64,000 nucleotides of DNA from Absidia repens. Its lineage: Eukaryota > Mucoromycota > Mucoromycetes > Mucorales > Cunninghamellaceae. Shown here in pieces: positions 25,065 to 38,821 of the stretch; the first letter of the stretch is position 1; each line of letters opens with the position of its first letter. Position numbers and translations under genes: made by a program. The DNA lies in the NCBI GenBank assembly GCA_002105175.1, contig MCGE01000005.1, positions 868,001 through 932,000 of the forward strand, given 5' to 3'. Below the pieces are notes generated by a model that saw nothing but the letters and a program-made list of their open reading frames with translations, searched no databases and was not told where the DNA came from.

Positions 25065-28000
25065 TTAGGTTTAGATGGACTGGGTGTTCTTTATTATTAT
25101 TATTATTATTGTAGTTAGCTTTTTATGACGTATATTTTGCATGATAGAAACTGGTCTGCCTCGTCTTCCCATTAGAATTTAAATTAGAATGCGTTTTGCT
25201 TCTTTATCTCTCTCACTTTGCCTTCCTTTAGTCTTCTCCTTCTCCTTTTTTATTGACATTTAGAATATTCACCCCCTATTTGTAAATAAATTTATTGAAA
25301 TCTTATTGTATATAGCTGTGTCTTTGTCTCCGCCCCCGTTTTTACATATTCTTCGTATTCGATTGGTGAATTTACAATTCAATTGTGTATGCGATGACTA
25401 TTGAATGACGTTGTTGGGGAAATAGATTAATCTCTTTGTAAATATAAGTGATAATAATGATTCAATAGTGCCGATTATTGTGATGGTGATCATGTTGATG
25501 TTGGTGGCGGGTATGTGTGCCTGCATGACTTTTTTTTTCCTTTTGACTTTAAAAAAAAAACATATTGTTGGTCAATCTGACAATGAAATAATTGTTATAT
25601 AAAATCAGATGGTTTAAATCATTCGTCTCTTCTCCTTTACTGTGAAAGCCTTCCTGCGTTGTTTTTTATTCTTATTATTGTACTTTACATAAAAAACAGA
25701 CTTGTAATTTTAAATAATGTACGTCACGAACATACCGCTATCTTCATCTTCCTACAACAAAAAGCACTATCATTGTTCCAAAAGGATAGTGAGTCTGACT
25801 TGCGAGCAATCGAATTCTTTTTGTGCCTGTTGCGGAGTTGACATTACGAGATTCAGGTAAACATCAAAAGAGTACACGGCGATCCACCTTATGATATTGA
25901 CTTTTTTTCTTATGTTATCATGCTACTATATTATTTTAACTCATTTATAAAGCCATGAATTCTGGTGAGTCAATTACAAACCTTTAAAGAATTCTTGATT
26001 CACGTTTGTTTTTGTTTTTTGTGACCTACAGGTGTCGATACTCGCTTCATTGATGGTTGACCATCCATTTTAATTTTTCAACCCAATTACCTTATGCAAT
26101 GTGTATATCAACTATTTCCTTGGCTCTCTTTTTTTTCATTATGTAAATATGGCAATATTCTATTCTAGAATAGTAATCACATTTTCTTCCCAAAATCCCT
26201 TGATATTATTTTATTTTGTATGATATGACCCCTTCATTGCTTGATCCTGTTCTTTAATTGATGGCATATATGATACTACTCTATCTTATTATTTTTCTTT
26301 TTATCCTTTTGCTTTTTATGCGGATTATATTTGTAGAAATTTGTATCATATACTTATTTTTCTACTTTCTCCTTCCTTTTGCTTTTCCACCACAATTTTC
26401 CAAAAATCATGCATATCGTACCCACTCCGCCCACTTTTTTCTTATCCTGTGCGAAAATAAAATAAAATCGTAGCCCCCCCCCTCCCCTTTTCTCTATTAT
26501 TCGATCCCCAGCCTTTCCTCCTTTCAAATCATAATAGGTTAGGATCGTAATGGCAGATTGTTTATCAAATCAGGCTCTGCGTTTAATAATTAGAAATAAA
26601 GGGGGTGAATTCTAGCACAAGAACTGTATTTTATCATGCCGATCCGAATATATCCCTCAAACTAGTGACATTTTTCTTACTGTGGTAAGAATCCACAATA
26701 ATGATATCAGCGAAAAAGCAAAATTGCATGTTATTATGGGGAATATCTTTATTTCAATGTGTAGATCTAGCATGGCAGCCTCCTTCTGGAATCTCATTTC
26801 TCATGGAAAAATCAGGTAAGGACCTCAGGAAGTATTTCAAATCCCGCGTATGTGATTTTTTATTTCCGTCCTGTTTTATTGTTTCACTCTCTCTTTCTCT
26901 TTTTCTTCACCATTCAACTGCATTGATGTTATTGTGATCTTATATTAGTGTTAGGATTAGTTTAGAAGGGTTTTCAGATAAGGGATTACAACATGCATGG
27001 GGTAACCCTTTCATTTTGGATTCAGGATGAGTTGGTTTTTTGGAGTGATCATTAGCCTAGTTCCATCTTATTTTAAATCTATATTTGAATAAAATATGTC
27101 TCTTTTACCTCCATCAATAAAAAAAAGTATCCCAATAGTCTCTTTCATGTCCTGTGCAATAGACCTCTGATTTTTATTGTCAGCATCCCTCGCCCATTTT
27201 GATAAGTGTTAACCAATGGTCATGCTTCAATGAATGATATCCCATTAGGTTTTCTCATACCTTGTACCGTACTGTACATTAGCTTTTATATTACAATTAT
27301 CAATTTTTAAAGAATTCTTCATGACCCACTTCATTGTCCCTCATGCTTCCTCCAAATAAACCCTTCCCTTAAATCCTTTCCTTCAGTAAACCCCTTTCCT
27401 TTAGTTTTAGTATCTATTACCAATGCCTTAATAAAACACGCCTTTTTATTAACCATACTATAGCTATTTTATATTGGACAATGCCACTATTGTAGCTGTT
27501 TTGTGAGAATCCTACCACATATATACTATCTAGCTTCCCTGTATACAAATGCTTTTTTCCCCGATCGCCCCCACCCGTTACTAGCTGGAAGTGTTAGATT
27601 ATTTATTATCAATCACATAAATGATTCTAGGCAGTGTTGTGCATGTAGCCGCTACTGTAGATTATTATTATTATTATTATTGCTATCTTCTAGCTTATCT
27701 AAAACACTGACATGTCCCGACCCAAAGTAGTCGTCAACCTTCCATCCGCGCCCTGTCCAAAAATCATTCAATGTATCTAGTAAAGTTCATTTCACTTGAT
27801 TTAAGATATATTTTTCCTTTTTAAATCCAGACTTCATAAAAAGTAATTCCTATTGCTACCCCCTCCCCCAACCAACCCATAAGCGCATGATTAAACCCGC
27901 CATCAATAAAAAGATATAAAAAAATATATGCAACAGTTTTATTATAAAACCAAATGATTCGCGAGTAGTAAAGACTGTTTACAAAAAAAAAAAAAAAAAA

Positions 28001-28642
28001 AAAAAAAAAGATTCATACTATGAACTAAATAAGATTACGGGGCAGATAAGGGTGGTTATCTAAAGTATGGACTATGTTATGCAATTTCTGCTAGAAGATA
28101 TATATGTTTGCTAATGATGTTGGTGAAGGCCACATTCAATTTCCGTTGATAGATTGCTGTCACTGCAGTTGTTCTTATTGTTGTAGTTCATGCAGTTGTA
28201 CTTGCTGCTTAAGTCGTTGAGTTAATGCAGTCCTTTGAATTTGTACATTTCGTTGTTGCTGAGGTGCTATGATGGGTTGTCGCTGTTGTTTGCTTCCAAG
28301 GATAAACCCACGTGGGCGGAGTGCAAATAGGTCACCATCCGTTTTTTTTTTTTTCTTGCATATACGGGAAATGGCGGAGTCACCTAATTACATCCCCCAT
28401 CCAACTCGCATTTCAAATCCCCTCCCTCCTTGACCCCCAGTAAATCGATAGGTTTCCGAAAGCTCCAGCGGAGCTCCAGAGTATTTATTTGTGTAAAAGG
28501 ATGATGATTTAAAAATAAATGAGTATCAATGAATAACTAACTAACTAACTATCAATGAATGACCAACTAACTAACTACCAATGAATGTAAAATAAGAATA
28601 ATATAAAAATAAAAATTAAGGGAGAGAGAGTGGATGAGTAAA
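25065..28642. other. Long gene-poor stretch between BUD6 and the Sel1-repeat gene
   Basis: Convergent 3' flanks with R1 copy C (26836-27620) between them. Other contents are a 12-codon spliced mini-frame (25955-26060), a 27-bp A run (27983-28009), a Gln-rich open frame without ATG on the minus strand (28175-28388), and a CTAA / AATGAAT repetition at about 28530-28590. No standard gene could be supported. Confidence 0.45.
26836..27620 (+). repeat. Dispersed repeat R1, copy C
   Basis: Plus-oriented copy: TTCAAATCCCGCGTATGTG, pyrimidine tract, TTAGTGTTAGGATTAGTTTA, CATGGGGTAACCCTTTCATT, AATAAAATATGTCTC, then TGTAGCTGTTTTGTGAG and TTACTAGCTGGAAGTG. It carries the palindromic variant TGTACCGTACTGTACA at 27263-27278. 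Confidence 0.8.
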
Positions 28643-30106
28643 TTAATCATATTTTGACTTCCAAATCCAAGAATTGCCCATTACACCATGACCTTGTTTG
28701 TCGGCTTTTCGATAATATTTAGCAGCGAGGTGCAAATCCTTCTTGATACCATTGCCATGATGATAACAGTGACCAAGATCGTTTTGAGCATCGGGATCAC
28801 CCAAATCGGCAGCAATCTTGAAAAAGTGGACAGCAGTTTCCTTGTTCTTTTTGCACTATTTCAGATAAAAAAAAAAAAAAAAAAAAAAAGTTAGTGTTTT
28901 GAGTCATTTTCCACTCATTTTGTCCATTCTTTTTCATCATCAGACTTACCCCCCAGCCATGCCGAAATGAAACGCCCATTTCGTAAATTGCAATAATTAG
29001 TTCCCCTTTACTTGCTGAAGTGTTCACTGTGCTTGATAAACTATTCAGATCCAATACCGCATGTTCAGCTGCCTTTTGAAGATATTGAAATGCCAGTTGT
29101 TCACTTTTTTTGCAGCCCTAAATAAAAAAATATGAAAATAAATAACATGTTAACTACGATGAACTCTTGATACTTTCTACATATCCGCCCCTCTCCCCCC
29201 CCCAAAAAAAAGGGTTGCACACGCTGATGTAATTTATCCTTACCCATCCATGTCGTAAAGAAACGCCATACAGAAACATACCCATAGGAGAATCCATCGT
29301 AGCTGCTTGCCGGAAGCAATCCGTTGCCTTTTCCAGTTGGCTTCTTTCATGGTATTCAATACCCGATTGAACCATCGCCTCGATAGGATTTTGCGGTGCG
29401 TTTTTCTGCCTGTGCTGCTGCTGTGGTTGTTGAGAAGCTTCATGGTAGCTGGTATGGGATTTTATCTGTGGTCGTTGTTGCTGATGTTGATGTTGTTGCT
29501 GATACTGATGCTGATGCTGATGATGCTGATGCTGATGATGCTGATGCTGATGCTGATGTTGATGTTGATGCTGCTGCTGCGAAGAGTGTGGTTGTTGAGA
29601 CAGATGTTCGGTTAAATGAGGGGAAGGGAGAGACGCCGGCGTCAGAGGTTCAATGTGTTGATGAGTAGAGGGGTGTGATGACAATGATGATAATGGTGCT
29701 GGTAATTTTTCAATAATGGCAGTGGAAGGGGATGCAATAGAAGCAGCTTGTAGCATCCTTACTGAATCTTGACGCACAAATTTGACTGGAGCAGGTGTAT
29801 CGAGCGACCGAGTATCAGAGTCCATTTCCATATCGTCCTGATCGTTGAAGAAGTCGCCAATAGGAGTAGTTGGAATTTGAGTTGAAGATACAAACAAGCC
29901 AGATGGCTGTACATATGAGGTATGCATTGTTGATATATTGGCCGCTATTGGTTTTGTGAGTGTTGTGAAAGATTCTATAAAGAAAAAGAAAGAATGAAAG
30001 AAAGAAAGGAAGAAAGGATAAGCGACAAAACTATAAATAATAGTGTCAGAGCCAAGACCTTTATTTTTCTCTTACCCATATATGTTTTCCTAGACATGCC
30101 TTCCAT
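28643..30106 (-). CDS. Sel1-like repeat protein (Dsf2/Skt5-like group)
   Basis: A solenoid-repeat adaptor, in fungi often linked to chitin synthase targeting or septation. Exons: 30076-30106, 29244-29974, 28950-29117, 28643-28855, giving 380 residues. The N-terminal half is disordered and includes a long His/Gln-alternating tract coded by CAT/CAG repeats (29480-29580). Sel1 motifs begin near NPIEAMVQSGIEYHER: each repeat ends in a motif like GMFLYGVSLRHGWGC or GVSFRHGWGCKKN and continues with KETAVHFFKIAADLGD and AQNDLGHCYHHGNGIKKD. The C-terminal GNSWIWKSKYD is a conserved ending in one fungal group that includes yeast Dsf2. The short first exon is predicted from matching splice phase and gives MEGMSRKTYM. 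The exact cellular role is not visible. Confidence 0.8.
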
Positions 30107-30487
30107 TATCTAATAAAGGAAAGCAAAAAGAAGCGAGTAAATACGATGAGTGTCTTTAAATAGAAGTAGTGATATTTTGATAGTTACCCTTTTGAGAGTC
30201 GTCGAATGAATAATAACGTTGTTAGCAATGAATATTCTTTGTTTATGAAGTATAGGGAATTGAGAGGGTATACAATATAAAAGACACCAAGATAAGAACC
30301 CGCTAATCAAGGTCTCCCTTAGGGAATAACGTATATGAATAGGGAAGAAAAATGCTTTGTTAAGAAGCTCCGTTTTTTATTTTCCAATTCTTTGCCTTTT
30401 GAAAGGCCGCTCGTGATTTTTTCAATCTTCGACTCTATTCTTTTTTTTTCTTTTTTTTTTTTTTTTTTTTGTAATATAATATCTACA
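30107..30487. promoter_or_regulatory. Divergent promoter region, Sel1-repeat gene and deaminase
   Basis: The only spacer (381 bp) between two divergently transcribed starts, so both promoters must lie here or in the leaders. A nearly pure T tract (about 30440-30470) lies within 50 bp of the deaminase ATG. Confidence 0.6.
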
Positions 30488-30943
30488 ATGACAGATACAC
30501 ATGATCCAAATGACCTCAAATACATGCGTATAGCAATTGAAGAAGCTAAAAAATCACCACCTGCTGAAAAAGCATATTGTGTGGGTGCGTGCCTTGTTAG
30601 CAAAGATGGGCAACTCCTTACGACGGGATACTCTAGGGAACTTCCTGGCAATACACATGCAGAACAATGTGCACTTATGAAGTTGGAAGATCCAACTTTG
30701 GCTTTAGATGCTACCATGTATACTACAATGGAACCCTGCTCTACTCGTTTGTCTGGTAATCTTCCTTGTGTGCAAAGTATTTCCAAGGCGGGCATCAGTC
30801 GTGTTGTCATGGGTGTGCGTGAGCCCCCTAATCTTGTCCATTGTCAAGGTATTGAATTGCTAGGTCAACTTGGTATTCCAGTATTTATTGTTCCTGGTAT
30901 TGAAGAAGAATGTTTGGCACCCAACAGTCATATACTCCAATAA
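30488..30943 (+). CDS. Riboflavin-type deaminase, CDA superfamily
   Basis: Intronless, 151 residues. The zinc-binding deaminase motifs are intact: HAEQ (catalytic His and Glu in NTHAEQCALMKL) and PCSTRLSGNLPC (two cysteines). The ending HCQGIELLGQLGIPV and ECLAPNSHI resembles the small fungal deaminases that act on the pyrimidine intermediate of riboflavin synthesis, the deaminase half of yeast Rib2. No pseudouridine synthase or reductase domain is fused. A purine or cytosine-type substrate cannot be excluded from sequence alone. ATG follows a T-rich leader; AATAAA at 31042-31047. Confidence 0.8.
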   Translation: MTDTHDPNDLKYMRIAIEEAKKSPPAEKAYCVGACLVSKDGQLLTTGYSRELPGNTHAEQCALMKLEDPTLALDATMYTTMEPCSTRLSGNLPCVQSISKAGISRVVMGVREPPNLVHCQGIELLGQLGIPVFIVPGIEEECLAPNSHILQ

Positions 30944-31255
30944 CTTGGTGATTATTCTGATACTCAGTCCATGTCTCTCTCTCTCTCCCTTCCGCTTCAA
31001 ATATTTAGTTTATATCTGTATATATTTATTTATTATTTATGAATAAAATGAATACCTTATTTTTTTTACTCTTCTCAAGCAACACAGCCCATCATGTTTA
31101 TTGCATTGTTTTTTGATTTCTTCCCCATTTTGTTTCAACCACCGCACTATATTTTTTTTATTTTTTTGATACGCGTCACCAAAAATCCATATCTTGCTTT
31201 TCTTACTTTTCTTATTTTTTTTTTTTTCTTCCAACTCAATCGCATATATAACAAC
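30944..31255. other. Short spacer before RPN11
   Basis: Holds the deaminase 3' UTR and RPN11 promoter. T-rich tracts (31150-31165, 31215-31230) lie close to the RPN11 ATG. No gene. Confidence 0.5.
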
Positions 31256-32600
<1,345 letters not shown>

Positions 32601-33167
32601 TATTTTTGGTCTTTTAGTCCTTCATCTGCTCCTATTTTTTTTTTTTTTTTTTTTTTTTTTTACATGCTAGTAAAATATCTGATCATTATTTTTTTGAATA
32701 AAAAAAAAAGCAATGTACATATTATATCTTCAATGCCCTTTTTTGTGCGTATGTGTGTGTTTTGGTTTATTTTTTGCGTACAATGGGGTTGACAAAAGAT
32801 TATGATTTTAGTAATAAGGACTTCATTTGTTGGAACATCAAAAATGTGTAGTATTCTGTTTTGGGGAAAAGATAATAATGAGTGATGAATTGACTGTAAT
32901 GAACATAGATAGAGCAGTAAAAATTGGTTTCAATATCATGTATTTTATTGGGTAAATCTAATGATACATCAAAAGGGAAAATATTACTATGGTGTAAAGG
33001 GGAATCAACTATACTAATAGGTCAATACCGAAAGGATGATGGGGATAAAAAAAAAGTGTAGTAAGGATAAAGATATAAAGATAAAAGGCTACTCTAATAT
33101 ACAATAAAAACGGGTGGCAGAAGAATGAAGAACCAAAGAAAGAGTAGTGCAAGAGGAGCAAAGTCTA
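32601..33167. other. Convergent 3' flanks of RPN11 and VTC4
   Basis: Contains a T run at 32636-32660 and the RPN11 polyadenylation signal. No gene seen. Confidence 0.5.
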
Positions 33168-35971
33168 TCATCGGAATCGTAGATAAAAATTGACCTACAT
33201 GGAAAAGAAAGTAAATCAATACAACTAGATAAACAGTCTATCAACGAGAGTATGTCAACTTACAATTAAGGCAATGACCAGGAGCAAACAAAGCACGGCA
33301 GGGCCTCTACAGGAATAAGATTCATATATAAATGCATAAAAAGGCAATTAGTATATGTATCAATCAAATAATATTACATTCTTTTTTTTTTTTTGTATTT
33401 ACACTAGATCATCATAACGCCCATCCACTTGATTGTTGATCATCCTAGGAAGAAGAAAATTCAGTATTTGAATACACCATTTATCATGATTGTCACAAGA
33501 CTTACCAAGCCCGTTTTTCGAATCTATATAATGCATAGATAGCGATAATGGCACTTAGTACCATAAAGATTCCTATTGAGCGTTTTATTTTTAAAAAAAA
33601 AAATTGGCAAGTGTTAGTAATTTTGTAAGAACAATATACACTTCATATAGCGTTTTTTTGGGGGGAGATTCTTACCACCAACCGCTCTGGTGCTCTGATC
33701 GGTAGCAAAGTTCATTAGATTGAGAGCCACAGTGAGAAGAAGTGCACAGAATTGAAGCCATGAGATAAAGGTACGTTCATTAGCAAAAAACGTTTTCGGT
33801 TCAGCCCGGACCTTGACTTTGTTGCGCTTGGGGGTTTCGTCGTCTATAGGAATACCAATCATAGAATGAGGTTGCTGTTTCGATCCCAAGCCGCTGCTGC
33901 GCTGCTGCTGAATGTCTTCTTGTTGTGGTCGTCTAGGAGGTTTTTCTGTAGTTGCCCAGGAGTCGTTGTTGTTCGCACCGTCACCGACACCACCAGTGCC
34001 ATTCATCATTCGATTCCAGACCTTGCCAGTAAACTGTTTTGTAGCTGCTGATACCTTCTGTGTGTCCAAGAAAGAATGCCGATTGGTATCACCAGTGGGT
34101 TGCCGCTGCTGATGTTGTGTTGCTACTGGTACAATGGTGTAATCTTTTTTAGGAATCGAGAAGTCCACACCAGGATCGTCTGAAGAGAACCGCTGAGGTA
34201 GAGGCTTTTGACTACTGGCATGGGAAGAGGATTCCCCATAAGATTGGCGTGTGTGGAAGGTGTTTTTGCTGGAAGGTCGACTTTCATCCGAATTGCTGAT
34301 GCCACTTGATGAAGCCTTGTCATTGTTCACTACAGCGTCTTGATTCTTGCGTTCCTTTTCTTCAATCATAGCACGGCGATACCGACCATCAATGAGAGGT
34401 TTGAAGCTTCGCGATCGTGTCAGCCCAGTATTTTCTCCACGAGGTTTTCGAATATCCACATTCAATTCAGACAGCCACCAAGGCAGCAATGGAAGTCTGC
34501 TACGATAGAAATGGCAAGCACCATGGAGATATTTGGAAAATCGTGGGACTTCATGCACCAAATGAGATTCCACCAAAGAAGTCAACCATTGAGGAGGTTC
34601 TTGGCCAAGATGAGTTTGAAGTTTGGTTTCCAGTACAGCATAAGGGAAGCGCAGAATGTCGCTGTCTTTCACAGAAGAAAATGGTGAATCGATGCCAATA
34701 TCATTGCGTCGCCAGTTGTAATCGGGTTGCCGTCGCTTTCGTCCATCAAGATGATCTTCACGAATAAAAGTCAAGTCAGTGTCCAAGGATATGCGTAGTC
34801 GTTGATTGTCAGGTAGTTGAAATGCTGTTCGATTGTAAAAAACACGCAACATGGGTTCAAGATGTCTTTCACGGAATGAAGTTTGTACACCATTAGCAAT
34901 AAAATGCACATTATCCACCACAGTAGGGTCAGTATTTTTTTGTCGTAGAGCACTGGCAATGTCATCAGCACTATGTCGTCCCACACTAAAAGCATTGACT
35001 TGAGATTCTTCCAATCGGAACCTGTCTTTGACAGAAGCACCATTCAACCAAGAAGCGTGATGAGTTTTACGTTCGATAAAAATATCTTTGTTGGTCGTAT
35101 TTCCGTACCTGAGAGAAAAAAAAAGAAAAAAAAAGCAGATATTAAAAAAAAGGCGGCTATTAAAAAGCGGATATCAAAACACTTGCCAACGGTATCGAAT
35201 AGCCTCAGCGCCTTCGTCTCGCTGTAATCGACCAGTGTATAAATCATAGTTTGGGTTATCAAAATAAACACTAGATATAGCAGAGTCTGCAGGTTCATAT
35301 TTTTTATCTTTGTTAAAGATAAGCACAGGCAAGTGGAGCATAATGATGGCCTTGACTTCAGTGATATTATCAGGGTGAATCCAATACTTGGCAGTGGCGC
35401 GCTCAAAAGCATTTTGGTCACCACCAGAAGCACTATTCCCAGATGATTGCTTTCCTTGATTACGGCAGATATCATGAAGAGCAGAAATATAAATGATAGC
35501 CACATCGAATCGTTGCTTGTCCAAAGGCTTGTCACGGAGTTTAGAAACATATCTTTGCTTCATGTTCTGATTGGTCCATTTATCATGCTTCTTGAGAAGT
35601 TTCTGAATGGCTGTAAAATTGACTCTTGTAAAGCGAGAAAGGTCATTCACGTCGAAAAGAATTTCAGTTAAGGCTTCGTCCATAATAGTGTAATTTGAAT
35701 CGGAAGCCATAGTTGGATTCTTTTGCAAAGTTTGAATGGTACGTTCACAATACAAAATACGAGCATCAATTTCCGTGAGTTTTGCGTTGATGAAATCATA
35801 GACTTTGGATAATTCATTATCCATCATCAAATCAAACTCCTTTTCGTCTATGTTTGTCCATCCATGATCTAACTGTCGAGTTTTTAATTCATTTTTCAAT
35901 AAATCGTACGATACATAGGAGAGACGCCAAGGTGTAAATATATTTTGCTGTAATTCCAATCCGTACTTCAT
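33168..35971 (-). CDS. VTC4: Vacuolar transporter chaperone, SPX-VTC polyphosphate polymerase (Vtc4-like)
   Basis: Makes polyphosphate from ATP at the vacuolar membrane and moves it into the lumen, under inositol pyrophosphate control through SPX. Exons: 35187-35971, 33676-35108, 33506-33572, 33403-33444, 33264-33306, 33168-33194, giving 798 residues. SPX spans about residues 1-165 ([10 protein letters not shown] start, [20 protein letters not shown]). The catalytic tunnel domain has AIRYRWYG with its two arginines, [10 protein letters not shown] with its lysine, [14 protein letters not shown], and YAVLETKLQ with its glutamate, so active-site residues are present, favouring Vtc4 over the regulatory Vtc2/3. 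A Ser/Gln-rich linker leads to three membrane segments ([51 protein letters not shown]). Intron 35109-35186 has a GC donor. The last three introns were set by phase. Confidence 0.92.
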
Positions 35972-37170
35972 ATGATATTCTTTTTCTCGCTATAATATGA
36001 TACAATGAGGCGATGATTATGATGATTCTATCTTTTAAATGGACTGAAAATGAGAAAATAAAGAAAGAAAGAAAGAAATGCGGCGTAGGTAGGTTAAGGA
36101 ACTTGGGGATAAAAAAAAAATTAAGGGGGATAGGCATAAGGGAGCTTTTCGAGTATTTTGTTTTTAAAACGCAGGGGGCTTCAGTTTTTGTAATACTATG
36201 TAGCCTGAAAAACATCAATATATGATAATCCAAATAATAATAAATATAAAAGTAAAAACGATTCAATATCACTATGCTTCGTCTTCATTAATATGAATAT
36301 ATTTTTTTGTCATAAAAAAAATGGTACCTCGATTAGCGGGGATTAAAATACCAAAAAAAACCAGCCATCTGGCATGAAAAAAGGGGGCGAGGAACGGAAG
36401 AAGAAAAAAAACCTACCGAATAGCACAAAAAAGCAGCTCCTTCACCCCCTTGATGATTCGTCCACAATTTACTCCATAAAAAAGGCATAAAAGAATGCCA
36501 ATACAAAGTTTAGTTTGCCACAAATACTTTATCATAACAAAATAGAAGAGCTTGAGTCGACGATTGCATAATTCAATCAAGAACAAGAAAAATTGAGCGA
36601 GAAAAAAAAAAGATATGATAAAATCAAAGAAAGAAAAGTCAGAGTCATGCAGCAACCAATCAAAAAATATGGGACGACCTCACGGTACTAAGGGATCAAC
36701 TATTTGTTCCAAAGCATGTTTTCTTCCATTGTTGGGGCGTCGTTAAAGGCCTCCTGCATTGAAAGTATTTTTGTATTTTTAGTTTCGCAAGTCACACATA
36801 AGTTCGCACGATAAATTAAAAGGAGTATCATGAGACAAAACACATAGTACTAAAAGGTATTGTATTGCGCTTGACCATATTGATTGCCCCACAAACGCTA
36901 CAATAATATATCCCCCCAGCCTCACACATACAACTCCAATCACCGAATCCCTGATAATAAAACAACAAGAAAGACCATATCATTTGACCAAAAAAAAAAA
37001 GACAAGATTTTATTCATTTTGGATTTTTTTTCCTTTTGCCATTTTCTATTCTACTTTATATCAACAAAACAGATACTAATATATATTTTTTAGATCCTAC
37101 AACAAATAAAAAATAAATTAGCCGATGTCATCCTCATTATCCCTATTCATATCTCTTTTCCGTTTATCAC
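35972..37170. other. VTC4 promoter and eIF4A 3' flank
   Basis: AT-rich, with several poly-A/T tracts. The eIF4A 3' UTR lies toward 37170. The reading frames present are Phe/Ile/Lys-rich without family resemblance, so no gene is called. Confidence 0.5.
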
Positions 37171-38821
37171 TTACAAATCAGCAACGTTCAAAGGCATTTC
37201 TTCAATTTGAGTGTTGTAGAATTGTTCAATATCACGCATCATACGGACATCATCGTTAGACACAAAGTTGATAGCAACACCCTTACGACCGAAACGACCA
37301 CCACGACCAATTCTGTGAATGTAGTTTTCGCGGTTGGAGGGAAGATCGTAGCTATAAAAATAGAGTAAATGATAAAATATTAGTATCTATCATATAAAAC
37401 ATTCACACTAATCTAATATGACTTACTTGATAACCAAAGATACTTGTTGGACATCGATACCACGTGCCAATAAATCAGTAGTAATCAAGACACGAGAAGA
37501 ACCGGATCGGAATTCCTTCATGATAACATCACGTTGAGCTTGGTCCATATCACCGTGCATAGCAGAGACAGTGAATTCACGTTCATGGAGCTTGTCGGTA
37601 AGCCAGTCGACCTTTCTACGGGTGTTACAGAAGATAACGGCTTGGGTGATGGTGACAGTTTCGTACAAATCAGAGAGGGTATCCAATTTCCATTCTTCCT
37701 TGTCGACAGCAATGTAGAATTGCTTGATACCTTCCAAGGTCAATTCATCACGCTTAACCAAGATACGGACAGGATCACGCATGAACTTGGTAGTCACTTC
37801 CAATACGTCAGTAGGCATGGTAGCAGACAAAAGAACCACTTGAGTTTCCCCGGGCATAAGTTGGAAGACATCATAGATTTGTTCACGGAAACCACGAGCC
37901 AACATTTCATCAGCTTCATCCAAAACAAACATCTTCATGGCATCAGTCTTGAAGGCACGACGGTTGTGGATCATATCAAAGACACGACCAGGAGTACCGA
38001 CCACAATATGGACACCAGATTGAAGCTTAGCAATATCTTCACGGACGTTGGTGCCACCAATACAGGCGTGACATTCAATACCCATAAAGTCACCGAGAGC
38101 CAAAACCACCTTTTGGATTTGAAGGGCCAATTCACGGGTAGGAGCAAGGATAAGAGCTTGGGTTTGCTTGAGAGACACATCGATCGATTGAAGGATGGAG
38201 ATCGAGAATGTGGCAGTCTTACCAGTACCGGATTGAGCTTGAGCGATCACATCATGACCCTTGACGACAGGCATGATAGCACGTTGTTGAATGGTAGAAG
38301 GACGTTCAAAACTAAAGTATGCATACAAAAAATAAGGGGTAAGTTTCTAAACTATACAACCCAGTAAATTTTCGTCTTCCGTACCCGTAAGCATAAACAC
38401 CACGGAGAAGTTCCGTCTTCAAGTTCATGTTATCAAAGTTGTCAACAACTTCATCCCAGTTGGACTATGAAAAAAAAAAAAAATGAAAAAAAGGTGGTGA
38501 GTGATATGATGATAAGAGCATAATTTTAAAATAAATGTGTCTACTTTCAATCACTCTAACCACTATTCTGTATCCTTTCTTTTTGTTTGCTGTGCTTACT
38601 TCGATTTCGGTTTCAGTGATTTCGTTCAAAGGTTCACTAGTAGTCAAGGACAGAATAAAGGGTTATCAGGTTAGTTCGAATCATAGGAATATCATCTAGT
38701 AAGTGTGGACTTGCACTTTCTATTTCTGCTTTTATCTCAAATAACAATAAGAATAAAAGGAAAATAGGAAATGCAAGGAAGAAAAAAAAAAAAAAAAAAA
38801 AAAAGAGGTTCCTTACCTCAT
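37171..38821 (-). CDS. TIF1: Translation initiation factor eIF4A (DEAD-box RNA helicase)
   Basis: ATP-dependent RNA helicase of eIF4F that unwinds mRNA leaders. Exons: 38817-38821, 38600-38636, 38385-38464, 37427-38311, 37171-37351, giving 395 residues. All DEAD-box motifs are present: Q-motif [54 protein letters not shown] and [10 protein letters not shown]. The first coding exon holds only ATG AG, joined across a 180-bp intron (38637-38816) to TGAACCT, giving the usual short N-terminus [14 protein letters not shown]. It ends VADL. No reason to suspect anything but the canonical factor, though the eIF4A-III paralogue is its nearest relative. Confidence 0.97.

Noticed and set aside
28530..28590. 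Short CTAA / AATGAAT tandem as a CRISPR-like array
   Set aside because: Units are too short and have no unique spacers; simple repetition in a eukaryotic spacer.
29307..29668. Plus-strand Leu/Met/Asp/Ala repeat frames opposite the Sel1-repeat gene
   Set aside because: Antisense translation of the CAT/CAG His/Gln tract.
37534..38367. 277-codon plus-strand frame over eIF4A
   Set aside because: Antisense of DEAD-box codons; long because of codon bias, not a gene.
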